A stretch of 56,418 nucleotides of DNA from SVFI01 sp045588655 (GCA_045588655.1 JAZNEP010000018.1:1-56418), one strand, 5' to 3'. Shown: positions 32,041 to 41,512, numbered from the stretch's first letter. Translations and numbers: made by a program. Notes: a model not told the origin generated them from the letters alone.

Positions 32041-33243
32041 TTACGATGCATATTTTTCTTCGTAGTCAGACACCATTTTGAGAATTTCCTTAGCGTACTG
32101 TGGATATTTGCCCACCAATTCTCTCACCTGACGCTGTGCATTTTCCGCATTCTGTGTATTGAAATCCATCTGCTTGCGTAGTTTCTGACGCCTTGTAATC
32201 AGTGCATGTCGCACCTCCACCATCTCTTTCGGATTCAGAATCGCCTCCACCTGGTGAATCCAGATGAGCGGATCGTAAAAATTATATTTACGCAACGTAC
32301 GCACGAGCTGATCCTGATTGTAGGTCAAATCTTTCATAGTTTCTTTCATTTTTTCTCGTTCTTCTTTTTCTGACTGATATTTTTCCCATAAAACACTCAG
32401 CTCCTTCGCTGAAGAAATGCCAAATTTCATATAGAGATAATCCAAAAGATTCGTATTATTTACATAGCGTATTTTTACTCTGTTCTGAAGCAGAATCACT
32501 TTATTTAAACTGTTCGAAGATCGTTTTCGTTCACCGGCTGCTTCCAGATATTTTATATACATTGCCGCCAATGCTACTGCGGTTACCCCAGCCGTTAGGA
32601 TAAATCCTATCTGTGCATTCATCTCCAGTCCAAACTGCATAAAGAGAAGCATTGCCATGCATGCAAAAAAAGCCACCGTACAAATCAGTGCCATTCCTCT
32701 TAAGTTTTCCATCGCCGCCGTAGCTTCCTTTTTTCTGAATAAACACGCCTGCTTTTCATTTTCCAGACGCATCAAATCATTTCGAATTGCCTCCTGATAC
32801 TGCTCGGCCTCCCGCAATTTCTTTACGCCCTCATCTGTATCATCTTCCAACTTTTCCATCTTGGCAAAATCTGCATCAGTCAGACGGTGTTTCTTTTCTT
32901 CATAATTGTGCTTATCTGCTTCCAAATGATGCAATGCTTTCGCATATTCCAGCAGACTATTTTTATCTTCTCCAGCGATATATTCCAGTTCCTCCATATC
33001 TTTCAGATAACGGTCCACCGTACTATATTCTTCTTTATAAGCTTCCAGCTGTTTGGATGCGTCCGCAATTTGTTCCAAAAGACTCAGCACATATCTCTCA
33101 CGGTCCCCGGTATCCTTCATATCTACCTGACTGCTTGATACCACATATGTCTCATCCCGATCCAGCAGGAGCTCTTCCTCTATCATCTCATCGACATTAC
33201 TGTATTTCTTTTTCCTTTTCCACAATTTATTCCAGAATTTCAT
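32041..33243 (-). CDS. Coiled-coil membrane protein, gene 4 of the DUF5717/DUF5716 operon
   Basis: 400 residues. A basic N-terminus (MKFWNKLWKRKKKYS), then a long predicted coiled coil (about 55-190, heptad-like EKLEDDTDEGVKKLREAEQ), two adjacent transmembrane helices (LICTVAFFACMAMLLFMQFG and IGFILTAGVTAVALAAMYI, about 195-240) and a second coiled-coil or helical domain to the end. The two long arms would lie on the same side of the membrane. No named domain recognised. It starts 3 bases after the stop of gene 3, so it belongs to the operon. Likely the membrane anchor of whatever complex this operon makes; inference. Confidence 0.8.
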   Translation of the reverse strand: MKFWNKLWKRKKKYSNVDEMIEEELLLDRDETYVVSSSQVDMKDTGDRERYVLSLLEQIADASKQLEAYKEEYSTVDRYLKDMEELEYIAGEDKNSLLEYAKALHHLEADKHNYEEKKHRLTDADFAKMEKLEDDTDEGVKKLREAEQYQEAIRNDLMRLENEKQACLFRKKEATAAMENLRGMALICTVAFFACMAMLLFMQFGLEMNAQIGFILTAGVTAVALAAMYIKYLEAAGERKRSSNSLNKVILLQNRVKIRYVNNTNLLDYLYMKFGISSAKELSVLWEKYQSEKEEREKMKETMKDLTYNQDQLVRTLRKYNFYDPLIWIHQVEAILNPKEMVEVRHALITRRQKLRKQMDFNTQNAENAQRQVRELVGKYPQYAKEILKMVSDYEEKYAS

Positions 33244-33246
33244 AGA

Positions 33247-34026
33247 TTACTCCGTCACCATACGATAGAACTCTTTTTTCAGTTCCTCTGTATTTCCTGC
33301 CTGTTCCTGTTGTTCCATTTGCTTCTCTACTTCCGTCTTTGCAAGCTCATAATCACGTTCCACTTCGACTGCCAGCTCATAAAATTCCTCATTTTGTGCA
33401 ATCCATTCCATGTACTCATGATGCGATAGCACCAATCGTCTGCACAGCAAATATTTTTTTAATACTGATTCATCCTTTAAGATATCGTAGCTGTATTTAT
33501 AACAATACGCCGCACTCTCATAATGAAACATCATTGCAGCTATGCAACCAAGTCGCTCATATATTTCAGCTTCCAATGACTGATCACCGCTTGCTGCTTC
33601 CTGCATCAGTATCGCCCGGTATGTTTTCTGCGCCTTATAATACTCTTTTTCTTCCATAAAGCAATCCGCCTGCTTTTTCATGCGCAGCGTTACCGGAAGC
33701 TGTTCACATTCCCTAATTGTTTGCTCTATTTGATGCAGCTCTTTCTTATCCACATAAAAAGCATATTCCAATATTCTCCCACAAAACGCATGCAGTGAAC
33801 CGCCAAAATGCAAAAACTGATATAACTCTGTCGCCAGTGCTTCCAGACCCAGCTCCTGCTCCACAAACACTGCCAATTCTTCGCACATAAAATCTTCATC
33901 AAGCATTCCTGCATTTTCACATATATAATAGCAGAGTTCCTCTATGGTATAAATTCGCAATCGACCGGATGCCAATTCATAGGGATAATTTGCTTTTTTT
34001 CCAACACATACAAACAACCTACTCAT
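33247..34026 (-). CDS. Helical-repeat (TPR-like) protein, gene 3 of the DUF5717/DUF5716 operon
   Basis: 259 residues, soluble. The N-terminal 90 residues form a helical region beginning SRLFVCVGKKANYPYELASG. From about 125 on there are TPR-like helix pairs: ADCFMEEKEYYKAQKTYRAI and IYERLGCIAAMMFHYESAAY with CYKYSYDILK. The C-terminus (about 215-259) is a charged helix (EVEKQMEQQEQAG). Its ATG overlaps the stop of the ATPase gene by 8 bases, so it is translationally coupled to it. Probably an adaptor binding the ATPase or its client; no named family. Confidence 0.8.
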   Translation of the reverse strand: MSRLFVCVGKKANYPYELASGRLRIYTIEELCYYICENAGMLDEDFMCEELAVFVEQELGLEALATELYQFLHFGGSLHAFCGRILEYAFYVDKKELHQIEQTIRECEQLPVTLRMKKQADCFMEEKEYYKAQKTYRAILMQEAASGDQSLEAEIYERLGCIAAMMFHYESAAYCYKYSYDILKDESVLKKYLLCRRLVLSHHEYMEWIAQNEEFYELAVEVERDYELAKTEVEKQMEQQEQAGNTEELKKEFYRMVTE

Positions 34027-35323
34027 CTATCTTATCCTCTCCCAGCATGACACGAAACTCCATATCGACCGGTATTTTTTCGTATATCTCTCCAAATCCT
34101 TCGTCACGGACACATATTTTCAGCCCACAAGCAGATTCCATATCTGCCGTAAGAGACATCCGATAACTTCGAAATGGTCTGGTTGGTAAATTCTCAAGTT
34201 GAAGCTTATGTATATACATCCCTTTTCCGTCGATTGGCATAATCTTAAGTTCAATCGTGTCTGCATCCTCCATCATAAACGTGACACTTGCATCTGCATC
34301 ATACCATTTTGTACCTGCATCCAGTAGCGGATAGTATTCCTCCGTATCTGCGTTCCACATGGACAGACCGATATTATACCGTAACATATCTTTTCCAAAA
34401 AACACAAAGTCCTCCGACACCTGTGTCCGCCACACACGTTCGAATGCACTATAGCAGGCTCCTTTACTAAAAATATTGTTTCCTGCAAACACTTTACGAT
34501 TTCGACATAATACTTTTAAGCTCTCTCTGTACCATTCTCCTTGGAATCCTTCCCCAATCAGATATAAACCCGTCACAATTCTGCCTTTTATAAAGTCTTG
34601 TGCGTACCACATTAATTTCTGGTCCAGTTGCTCCAACTGTCTGTCATGTTCCATAATAGAAGCATAGTGTTTCTTTCTGACAATATCCGATACCACTTCT
34701 TTGTGTACCGTTGTCACAATCGGCCTTGTTTTATGATTCATTTCTATCCTATACGAGACAAGTGTTTCTCCTGTCAAATCAAACACACCTGTCTCGTATC
34801 CTAAAAGACGCTGTGGCTGGTGTACCAGATAGGAAAACAGGCTCTCCTCATGTCCCTGAAAAAAGATTTTTTCCCGACTCACCGGTAAATTCTGTAGCAA
34901 AACATCCATCTTTCTGAGTATTTCTTCATTCCATGGATCTGAAGTAAGTACCAAAGCCTCCACTTCGACCGATTCTTGGCATATCTCTTCCAGCTGCTGT
35001 ATCGCCCACGATAATGTTTTACTCAAAAACAGATTGCAAAGCTGCACAACCTCATACTCTTGTTTTTCAATCCGTATCGTCTCCTTTTCTGATAGCAGAC
35101 TCCACAAATGTTCAATCAGCACACCTTCTCCGGAGACTCCCTTCTTTACTGCTTCTTTGCCACAAAACCATTGATTTACACCATTTCTTTTACATAATGC
35201 AGTCTCAACATTGCCCTCTTCATTTCGAAATACAAATTGTAAAGTTTCCGGTTCGGTTCCTTCCGTCACATAAGAGATTTGTGCATAATATTCATTTACA
35301 TCATATCCAATTGCTACCTTCAT
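34019..35323 (-). CDS. Hsp70/actin-fold (ASKHA) ATPase, DUF5716-like, gene 2 of the operon
   Basis: 434 residues, soluble. The N-terminal 300 residues follow the actin/Hsp70 plan: KVAIGYDVNEYYAQISYV (2-19) as phosphate-1 loop, VEALVLTSDPW (121-131), IFFQGHEESLFSYLVHQ (153-169, compare the HEexA region of Hsp70-like proteins), GVFDLTGETLVSYRI (179-193) as phosphate-2 loop, TGLYLIGEGFQ (251-261) plus KGACYSAFE (287-295) as adenosine motif. The last 130 residues are a beta-rich C-terminal domain. I recall the family as DUF5716 in Lachnospiraceae; its function is not known to me. Overlaps gene 1 by 4 bases (ATGA) and gene 3 by 8. Confidence 0.82.
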   Translation of the reverse strand: MKVAIGYDVNEYYAQISYVTEGTEPETLQFVFRNEEGNVETALCKRNGVNQWFCGKEAVKKGVSGEGVLIEHLWSLLSEKETIRIEKQEYEVVQLCNLFLSKTLSWAIQQLEEICQESVEVEALVLTSDPWNEEILRKMDVLLQNLPVSREKIFFQGHEESLFSYLVHQPQRLLGYETGVFDLTGETLVSYRIEMNHKTRPIVTTVHKEVVSDIVRKKHYASIMEHDRQLEQLDQKLMWYAQDFIKGRIVTGLYLIGEGFQGEWYRESLKVLCRNRKVFAGNNIFSKGACYSAFERVWRTQVSEDFVFFGKDMLRYNIGLSMWNADTEEYYPLLDAGTKWYDADASVTFMMEDADTIELKIMPIDGKGMYIHKLQLENLPTRPFRSYRMSLTADMESACGLKICVRDEGFGEIYEKIPVDMEFRVMLGEDKIDE

Positions 35324-38300
35324 TCTCCATGCCTCTCTGCCATCTCACCAAATAATCGCTCCACCAAAAGAGACTGTCTGATATAGCTTGTCCGAAGCTC
35401 TCTCCCCGTTCTTACATCACCAAGCGCCTCACACATAACTATGTCATTCAAAATACCAAATCGACTTTCCGTCTCAGTTCCCGTCACATCATTCCGCTCC
35501 AAGAAACCACTCTCCGTCAACATCTGCTCCCCATTTTTTTGTTCCATAAAATAGTACTGAAGCCGTTCTCCGAAAAACATGGTAAAACTCTGGCAATAGT
35601 ATCCCGGACATATCTCCTTCAACTGCTTTTTACAGTACTGATCACTTCCACCTTCCAGAACATAATTTAGTATCACGCTACTTCCCGGTGTTGTTCGATA
35701 CTCCAAATAAGTCAATTCCGCATACGGTTTGAACGCCGGTATAAAGTCGACAAATGACAGTAAAAACGGAACATACTGCTTTTGTGAAAGCAATGTATCT
35801 ACCAAACCTTTTATGATTTTCTTTTGACGTTCGCTGTAGGATTTTACCTCCGTTGCCATATAATAAAGATAGGCAATTCGGCTCAGTTCGTTTGTCTCAT
35901 AATCGCTTTCCATCCAATGTTCCAGGGCTTCAAATACCTTTGATTGCGGAAGCTGCTGCTTTACAAAATAGCGATACGTCATATCATTTATGTAGGCATT
36001 TATCACTCTATCCCGCTTTTGCATCGCATTGTAATAGTAGAAAAACACCTCTTCCATTTCCGGAAGATACCCGTGCGAATATAAATATGCCTGAAGAATT
36101 CTTTCTGCCAATGCACCGGCTTCCACTTCAAACTGTACACAGATTTTCCAAATATCACGCATCTGCTTTAATGTGCCTTCAAAATATCGACACAAATACT
36201 GCAACATTTCCTGTGTATATTTCTCCCTGCTAAATGTGTAATATATAAGCGCCATCACTCTATCATCAAATCCTTGCACGTTTCCAAGTAATCGAACCAC
36301 AAGCCTAGTCAACACCTTAGCTGAAACATTTTCAAAGCCGTAATCAAATAAAATCCTCAGCGCCCTCTCGTTTTCTTCCATGTATACAAAGTAACGTACA
36401 ATTTCTGCTCTTTGCTCGCTTGTCGCCGCGCCTACATCATATACAGCTAAGATTTCCGTCATCTGATCATACTGCTCTCTGTCAAAATAGAGGCGCAGAA
36501 GCTTGTCCATAATGCTGCGACGATAGGACAAATCAACCTCTTTACAAAACGCCAATTTACGATATAACGGCCAAATTTGCTTATTGCTATAATCCACTTC
36601 TCCCTCAAGATTTGTGCGGTAAATCAAAAATCCAAGCCCAGCATCTTCTGATTCTTCCAGGTACATTGTCGTTTTCTCTATCGACATCAGCTTTGTAATC
36701 TTTTTTTCATCCTCGCCTATATAGCGATTTCCTTCGCTATCCTGTAAAAGAATCACATAGTCCGGTGTAAAACAGTCCACATAAGCACGCTGCTTTTCTA
36801 ACGGATATACGCTTTCCTTCTCCAGTTTGTCCTGCACTACCACCACACTGGTAATTCCCGGTCTCTTTACCTCTACAAGATGACGGAATACAATTCGCTG
36901 AAGATTTTCTGATACAATCTCTTTATGACTGTCACAGGAAAGAAGATACCGATATAACACCGCCAGATTTTCGCTAATCATACCTTTTTCCATTTCGATT
37001 CCTGCGAAGGTTCTGATTTCCGGCTCATATTGCCGAAACAGTTCCGGAATCTCATCTCTGTGCTTCACAAGCAACGCAAAATAATAAGCCTTGCGACGCT
37101 CCGGTAACTCACAATGGTATGCAAAATACATCAGCACAGAACGTGGTGGCAATTGATCTACTCTTGTATCTGCCGACATCATATAATATTCATATAACGA
37201 TGTAATACGCATCTGTTTTTTTACAGCACTCTCGTAAATACCAAAACACTCCGGTCCACACATCGAATTTCGAATCATCAGTGTACAGAGAGCATGCAGC
37301 ATTTTTTCATCTTCGTATAACACATAGCACGTCGACAAAAAGCGGAACAATGTCGGGGACATATCCTTTTTTCGAAGTACAAGATCTGCTACACGATCTG
37401 CAATATCTTCGGTATACAAACCATATCTGAGAAGAAAACTAAGAACCTGCACTTCAAATTCATCCAGCTTAGAAAGATAAGCCAGACTCTCTTTGTATAC
37501 CCTATACACCTCTGCATACAAAATAGGACTTCTGCTTCCCGCCAAAAATTCTTCCTCATAAATCGCCATGCGACTTACCGCGTCTATTTCATCCCTTACC
37601 AAACGCAAATACAGACATGCAGGCATTGTCTCGCCTTGCTTTTCTACACGCAACGCGCCCAAATACTCTTTGACACTTCTAATAAAATGAACATCCTCTT
37701 CCAAAAAGGTTCTTAAATATAAATAGTATCCATATTGAATCTCATTCATTTCCTCACGTTTGATGGTCTTCTCCACGTGAGAAAGCACCCATTTTGCTTC
37801 GCCCAAACGTTCTGCAGCAATCAGCATGTGTGCCTGACACAATCTTGCCCTCAAATTTCTTCCCGGCAGACTTGTCATCTTTTCCAGGATCGTTTCCAAC
37901 AGCTCCAACGTTTTTCTGTTGTCATCTACCTCTGTTATATAATCAATATATCCATGCATAAGCTGCGCAACCAACACATTTTCATTGTGTCGCTCTTGCG
38001 ATTTTCGCGAAACAAGTGATGGCAATTGAACCAGCACCGGTAACTCACAGCTACCTGTTTCGTAAATCAGCGTTATACTACCGATATTGCTTCCTGCTCT
38101 CAGATAATCGGTATTGATTTCAAAGGAGACAGGGCAGATTCCATCCACAAAATCTTGCGTCTCAAGAACTACTTTTGACACAGATAAAAACTCACCTTTC
38201 ACACAAATCTGCACATGTGAATATCCCCATCCGTTACATCGAACAGTCACCTTTTCTCTCTGTCCGTTTGTCACCTCTTTTAGTAAAAGACCTTCTTCTA

Positions 38301-38886
38301 AAAACTCATACGTATTTTTCTTTTTTTTATGAATACCAACTAAAAACTCATCCACATTGTGCTCGTTCACCATCTGCCCCGACAGCGCGCGGTACAGATT
38401 ATAGTACTGCCTGTCGTGCCCGTGAAATAATACGCGAAACCAATCCGAATAAAACAGTGAAACCGCCTCTTCCCAACGTTCTCTTGCAAGATTCGCAAAA
38501 TGAAACAGATTTCGAATCTCACCCAGCGTTGTCTCTTTTAACGGCTGTTTTATAGATACCGTAAACGGAATGTGATACTCGCCACTCTCTGAGACAAAAC
38601 AGATTTCACCCTTCTCCAGACTTCCGGCCGAAAGCCCGGTCGTGTCAAACCGATATGGAAAAACGCCTTCTTTTGCAATCAAATCACTAATGCGACACTG
38701 CATCCGATAATGACTGGAATAGAAAAACACATGAAATTCCCCACCTTTTTGTGAGCGGATTTTTATTTCTCCGTCAATCACTTCGCCTTCCACTGCTACC
38801 AGTTCCAATCTACTCTCTGAAACTTCTATAAAATCAACTTCCTTATCCACCTGATCCGTTGCAAGATACTTCTCAATTCGGTACAT
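35320..38886 (-). CDS. Giant DUF5717-like protein, gene 1 of the operon
   Basis: 1188 residues from the ATG at 38886 (MYRIEKYLATD); AGAGAGG lies 8 bases upstream, so a GTG at 38895 inside that site is rejected. Two beta-sandwich domains lead (about 20-115: GEIKIRSQKGGEFHVFF ... GEYHIPFTVSI; and about 200-290: KVTVRCNGWGYSHVQI ... SCELPVLVQL), separated by a helical part with the motif LYSDWFRVLFHGH-like FYSDWFRVLF. From about 300 to the end it is a long helical repeat of TPR or HEAT character (for example ARLCQAHMLIAAERLGEAKW). No signal peptide or membrane helix, so cytosolic. I recall DUF5717 as its family. Beta-sandwiches of this kind also occur on bacterial Hsp70-related proteins, which fits the ATPase encoded next. 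Confidence 0.82.
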   Translation of the reverse strand: MYRIEKYLATDQVDKEVDFIEVSESRLELVAVEGEVIDGEIKIRSQKGGEFHVFFYSSHYRMQCRISDLIAKEGVFPYRFDTTGLSAGSLEKGEICFVSESGEYHIPFTVSIKQPLKETTLGEIRNLFHFANLARERWEEAVSLFYSDWFRVLFHGHDRQYYNLYRALSGQMVNEHNVDEFLVGIHKKKKNTYEFLEEGLLLKEVTNGQREKVTVRCNGWGYSHVQICVKGEFLSVSKVVLETQDFVDGICPVSFEINTDYLRAGSNIGSITLIYETGSCELPVLVQLPSLVSRKSQERHNENVLVAQLMHGYIDYITEVDDNRKTLELLETILEKMTSLPGRNLRARLCQAHMLIAAERLGEAKWVLSHVEKTIKREEMNEIQYGYYLYLRTFLEEDVHFIRSVKEYLGALRVEKQGETMPACLYLRLVRDEIDAVSRMAIYEEEFLAGSRSPILYAEVYRVYKESLAYLSKLDEFEVQVLSFLLRYGLYTEDIADRVADLVLRKKDMSPTLFRFLSTCYVLYEDEKMLHALCTLMIRNSMCGPECFGIYESAVKKQMRITSLYEYYMMSADTRVDQLPPRSVLMYFAYHCELPERRKAYYFALLVKHRDEIPELFRQYEPEIRTFAGIEMEKGMISENLAVLYRYLLSCDSHKEIVSENLQRIVFRHLVEVKRPGITSVVVVQDKLEKESVYPLEKQRAYVDCFTPDYVILLQDSEGNRYIGEDEKKITKLMSIEKTTMYLEESEDAGLGFLIYRTNLEGEVDYSNKQIWPLYRKLAFCKEVDLSYRRSIMDKLLRLYFDREQYDQMTEILAVYDVGAATSEQRAEIVRYFVYMEENERALRILFDYGFENVSAKVLTRLVVRLLGNVQGFDDRVMALIYYTFSREKYTQEMLQYLCRYFEGTLKQMRDIWKICVQFEVEAGALAERILQAYLYSHGYLPEMEEVFFYYYNAMQKRDRVINAYINDMTYRYFVKQQLPQSKVFEALEHWMESDYETNELSRIAYLYYMATEVKSYSERQKKIIKGLVDTLLSQKQYVPFLLSFVDFIPAFKPYAELTYLEYRTTPGSSVILNYVLEGGSDQYCKKQLKEICPGYYCQSFTMFFGERLQYYFMEQKNGEQMLTESGFLERNDVTGTETESRFGILNDIVMCEALGDVRTGRELRTSYIRQSLLVERLFGEMAERHGE

Positions 38887-38925
38887 CTGTTTCACCTCTC
38901 TTTCGTTTATAGAAACTCTCCTTGT

Positions 38926-38960
38926 AAGTATACCATTTTTCGAATTAGTGTGGTATACTT
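38926..38960. promoter_or_regulatory. Divergent extended -10 promoters forming a perfect inverted repeat
   Basis: AAGTATACCA (38926-38935) and TGGTATACTT (38951-38960) are exact inverted copies, 15 bases apart. Each contains an extended -10 (TGG-TATACT): the right one reads towards the DtxR-type gene, the left one towards the giant DUF5717-like gene. The symmetry could also serve as operator of a dimeric regulator. Confidence 0.65.
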
Positions 38961-39004
38961 TTCTAGATTGCAGAACAATATTTTTACGAAAGGTAATTTT
39001 TCCT

Positions 39005-39361
39005 ATGCATATAAATGAATCCGCTGAAAACTATCTTGAAACCATCTTAATTTTAAGCCGCCGGCTTCCAGTTGTTCGCTCGGTTGACATCGCAACCGAA
39101 CTCAACTATAAAAAGTCAAGCATTAGTATTGCCATGAAAAATCTGCGCGAAAAAAACTATATCACCGTAACCGACGCCGGTTTTATCTACCTAACCGACG
39201 CCGGAAAAGAAATTGCAGAAATGGTTCTTGAGCGCCATGAGGTTCTCACAAGCTGGCTCACCAAAATCGGCGTTCCTAAAGATATTGCTTCCGAAGATGC
39301 GTGTAAAATCGAACATGTCATCAGCAAAGAAAGTTTTGATGCGATTAAGAATACCCTGTAG
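39005..39361 (+). CDS. DtxR/MntR-family metal-dependent regulator, short form
   Basis: 118 residues from the ATG at 39005 (MHINESAENYLETI). N-terminal winged helix: NYLETILILSRRLPVVRSVDIATELNYKKS in family order, with SSISIAMKNLREKNYI as recognition helix and wing. The second half starts the dimerisation domain, with ERHEVLTSWLTKIGV and EDACKIEHVIS, carrying the Glu/His ligands of this family. It ends after this domain, without an SH3-like third domain, as in MntR. Binds Mn or Fe by family knowledge. Divergent from the four-gene operon, with which it shares a promoter region. Confidence 0.88.
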   Translation: MHINESAENYLETILILSRRLPVVRSVDIATELNYKKSSISIAMKNLREKNYITVTDAGFIYLTDAGKEIAEMVLERHEVLTSWLTKIGVPKDIASEDACKIEHVISKESFDAIKNTL

Positions 39362-39372
39362 ATCATTTTCTG

Positions 39373-40632
39373 TTATTCTGCTATGCGCGTAACACCCACA
39401 TAAATATTAGATATTTCATACCATGTCGCATAATCCGTAATTCCGCTCTGCGGAAGACGGAATATCCTTTGAAATGTTTGGACCGCTTCTGCTGTCCGTT
39501 CCCCATAGATACCATCTGCTGTCACCGTTGGTAATGCCGGATAGTTTTGTGCGATTCTGTTTAGTTGATTTTGCAACTGTCTTACCTTGTCACCTGATGC
39601 ACCTATTCCAAGATTATACCCCGGCCAAGAAGCCGGAATTCCCGCAATTGCTTCTGTTGTATTGATGTACATGTCATTCCCATAATAGTAGCGAATAATC
39701 TCTATTGCCGAATACCCTTCTTCTGCTAAATATTTGCTTCCCCATTGTTTCAGTCCATCACAATTGGTTCTGTTTCCATCGCAATAAGATGTAAAAATCG
39801 GTTGTTTTACTCCCGGACGAGACAAATAGTTTGCAAAAATACTATCGACAATCTGGTCGATATTTTCATACGTATTTCTTCCATAAATCCATTTCTGATC
39901 AAATGCTGTAGAATTGGTAATTGTAAAATTATATCCTTTTCCCCTGTACCATTCCGTAAAAACCCTGTTTAATGTCACAGAAAGAATACAAAGCGTATTG
40001 GCATAAATCGCCGCCTCCGGCCATGTGGCATATATTTCTGAGGAAACCACATTTTTAATGTAATCTTTATATCTTACATAGTAATTAGGCGCCGAGGCAT
40101 CTGAAGGAACGCCGTCATGTACCACCACATACTCAGGAATCACAACACGAGATAATACAATTTCTCCCGTCTCAGCCATCGGCTTAATCTCTGCTTCCGG
40201 AATTTTTGCCGGATAATCCCCATACAACGTATGCTCCGGGATATCAATATCCTGCGCCCCCTGCTCTATGTTTTCTACTGGATTCATTACTATATTTTGG
40301 ATCGCTGTACGATCTGCAAGCAATTCTGTACCTGTAATTGCCACCGATTCATATCCCGGTGCCTCCACCAAAATATTATATTCTGAATAGGGCTGTTCCT
40401 GTTCGGGTGACAAACTATATTCAATAGGAGGCGTAGCAAGCTCAATATTTTCAGTCTCCCCGCTTTCATTCGTTACCAATTCTTCCAAAATCTGCTCCGG
40501 ATTTCCCGTATAGGAAATGCGAACACTGGCATTTTCTACCGGTAACCGCCCGATTGAGCTGACCACTTGAACACCCAATATCCCCCTGTCAATCATGTTA
40601 TCCATCTGTGCCTGTTTCAAATATTTGGGCAT
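39373..40632 (-). CDS. SpoIID-like cell-wall protein with C-terminal peptidoglycan-binding domain
   Basis: 419 residues. N-terminal 140 residues: carboxypeptidase-regulatory-like beta domain (LGVQVVSSIGRLPVENASV ... LVEAPGYESVAI). Middle (about 175-330): SpoIID/LytB-like region, with VRYKDYIKNVVSSEIYATWP and AIYANTLCILSVTLNRV, then FTSYCDGNRTNCDGLKQWGS. C-terminal (about 340-405): PG_binding_1 repeat, GASGDKVRQLQNQLNRIAQ and DGIYGERTAEAVQTFQ. No signal peptide is visible, as often for spore-associated proteins. The start codon sits at the end of a terminator T run: AGAGG of the hairpin arm is also the ribosome site. Likely acts on cell-wall or spore-cortex glycan. Confidence 0.85.
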   Translation of the reverse strand: MPKYLKQAQMDNMIDRGILGVQVVSSIGRLPVENASVRISYTGNPEQILEELVTNESGETENIELATPPIEYSLSPEQEQPYSEYNILVEAPGYESVAITGTELLADRTAIQNIVMNPVENIEQGAQDIDIPEHTLYGDYPAKIPEAEIKPMAETGEIVLSRVVIPEYVVVHDGVPSDASAPNYYVRYKDYIKNVVSSEIYATWPEAAIYANTLCILSVTLNRVFTEWYRGKGYNFTITNSTAFDQKWIYGRNTYENIDQIVDSIFANYLSRPGVKQPIFTSYCDGNRTNCDGLKQWGSKYLAEEGYSAIEIIRYYYGNDMYINTTEAIAGIPASWPGYNLGIGASGDKVRQLQNQLNRIAQNYPALPTVTADGIYGERTAEAVQTFQRIFRLPQSGITDYATWYEISNIYVGVTRIAE

Positions 40633-40672
40633 AAAAAAACCTCTGCATTTTTTATCATCATATGCAGAGGTT
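40633..40672 (-). terminator. Terminator of the YtrA-type operon that doubles as ribosome site
   Basis: AACCTCTGCA pairs with TGCAGAGGTT; on the minus strand TTTTTTT follows and runs directly into the ATG at 40632. The AGAGG of the 3' arm is the only candidate ribosome site of the SpoIID-like gene. Confidence 0.88.
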
Positions 40673-40699
40673 CCTTATCCTGTTATTTCTTTTATGAAT

Positions 40700-41512
40700 T
40701 TATTCTAAATTTAAGCTGTTTTTCATTATGTAATTGGTTATCAGATAAAATCCTGCTGCCACGGCAGCTACTACAAGCAAACACAGGAACATGAAAATTA
40801 TCATAATATTATCCGTGCCCATTGTGCTTTCCAAACGATACAGATCCACAGATGTCATCATGATAGCTGCATAGGAACTTACAATCTGCATTAACATGTA
40901 GATACCTATGTAAACACCAATCGAGCCAAGTACTTTCTGCTTCTTAAAGGTCTGTCCTATGCTAATCGACGCATATCCCATAAACATACTCATCAGAGAA
41001 GATGCAATTACAAGAAGAATTATTTCTATGATAAACACCACCACTCTCCACTCTCCCTGTATCATACTCATCTCAGAAAAAAGCTCTGACCAAAATTCTG
41101 CCCTTTCCTCCTTCGCAAGAGCTGAAAAAATCAGTGTAAACACAGACAGAATTGATACAAAGGAACTAATCACACTCCACACAAAAGCAACTACTGCTTT
41201 TGACCAGATTAACTCATGTGATGTAACCGGAAGTGTATGCATTAAGTATCCCTGGTCCGTATATAAATTCCGATAAAAACGTATGTAAAAATAGAAATTT
41301 ACTACCATCTGAAGCGCACTAATACTTACGATATAAAACATCATGTAACTTACTGATACCACACTTACAAACGTATTTCCCTCCAGTTCTCTCCATGCTT
41401 CGTTGCTAAGGAAAATACTTCCAATTAAGGTCATTCCGATGACAATCAGATTTAATATCCCAACTAATCTCCATGTATCGTTCCATTCATGAGACAATAA
41501 TTTTTTTAACAT
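40700..41512 (-). CDS. ABC-2 type permease of the YtrA-type operon
   Basis: 270 residues, six transmembrane helices (for example LVGILNLIVIGMTLIGSIFL, VVSVSYMMFYIVSISALQMV, IIFMFLCLLVVAAVAAGFYL). The segment YTDQGYLMHTLPVTSHELIWSK, in two parts here, is characteristic of ABC-2 permeases in these operons. Its ATG overlaps the stop of the ATPase gene by 7 bases. With the ATPase it forms an exporter of unknown substrate, often linked to cell-envelope stress in Firmicutes. Confidence 0.88.
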   Translation of the reverse strand: MLKKLLSHEWNDTWRLVGILNLIVIGMTLIGSIFLSNEAWRELEGNTFVSVVSVSYMMFYIVSISALQMVVNFYFYIRFYRNLYTDQGYLMHTLPVTSHELIWSKAVVAFVWSVISSFVSILSVFTLIFSALAKEERAEFWSELFSEMSMIQGEWRVVVFIIEIILLVIASSLMSMFMGYASISIGQTFKKQKVLGSIGVYIGIYMLMQIVSSYAAIMMTSVDLYRLESTMGTDNIMIIFMFLCLLVVAAVAAGFYLITNYIMKNSLNLE

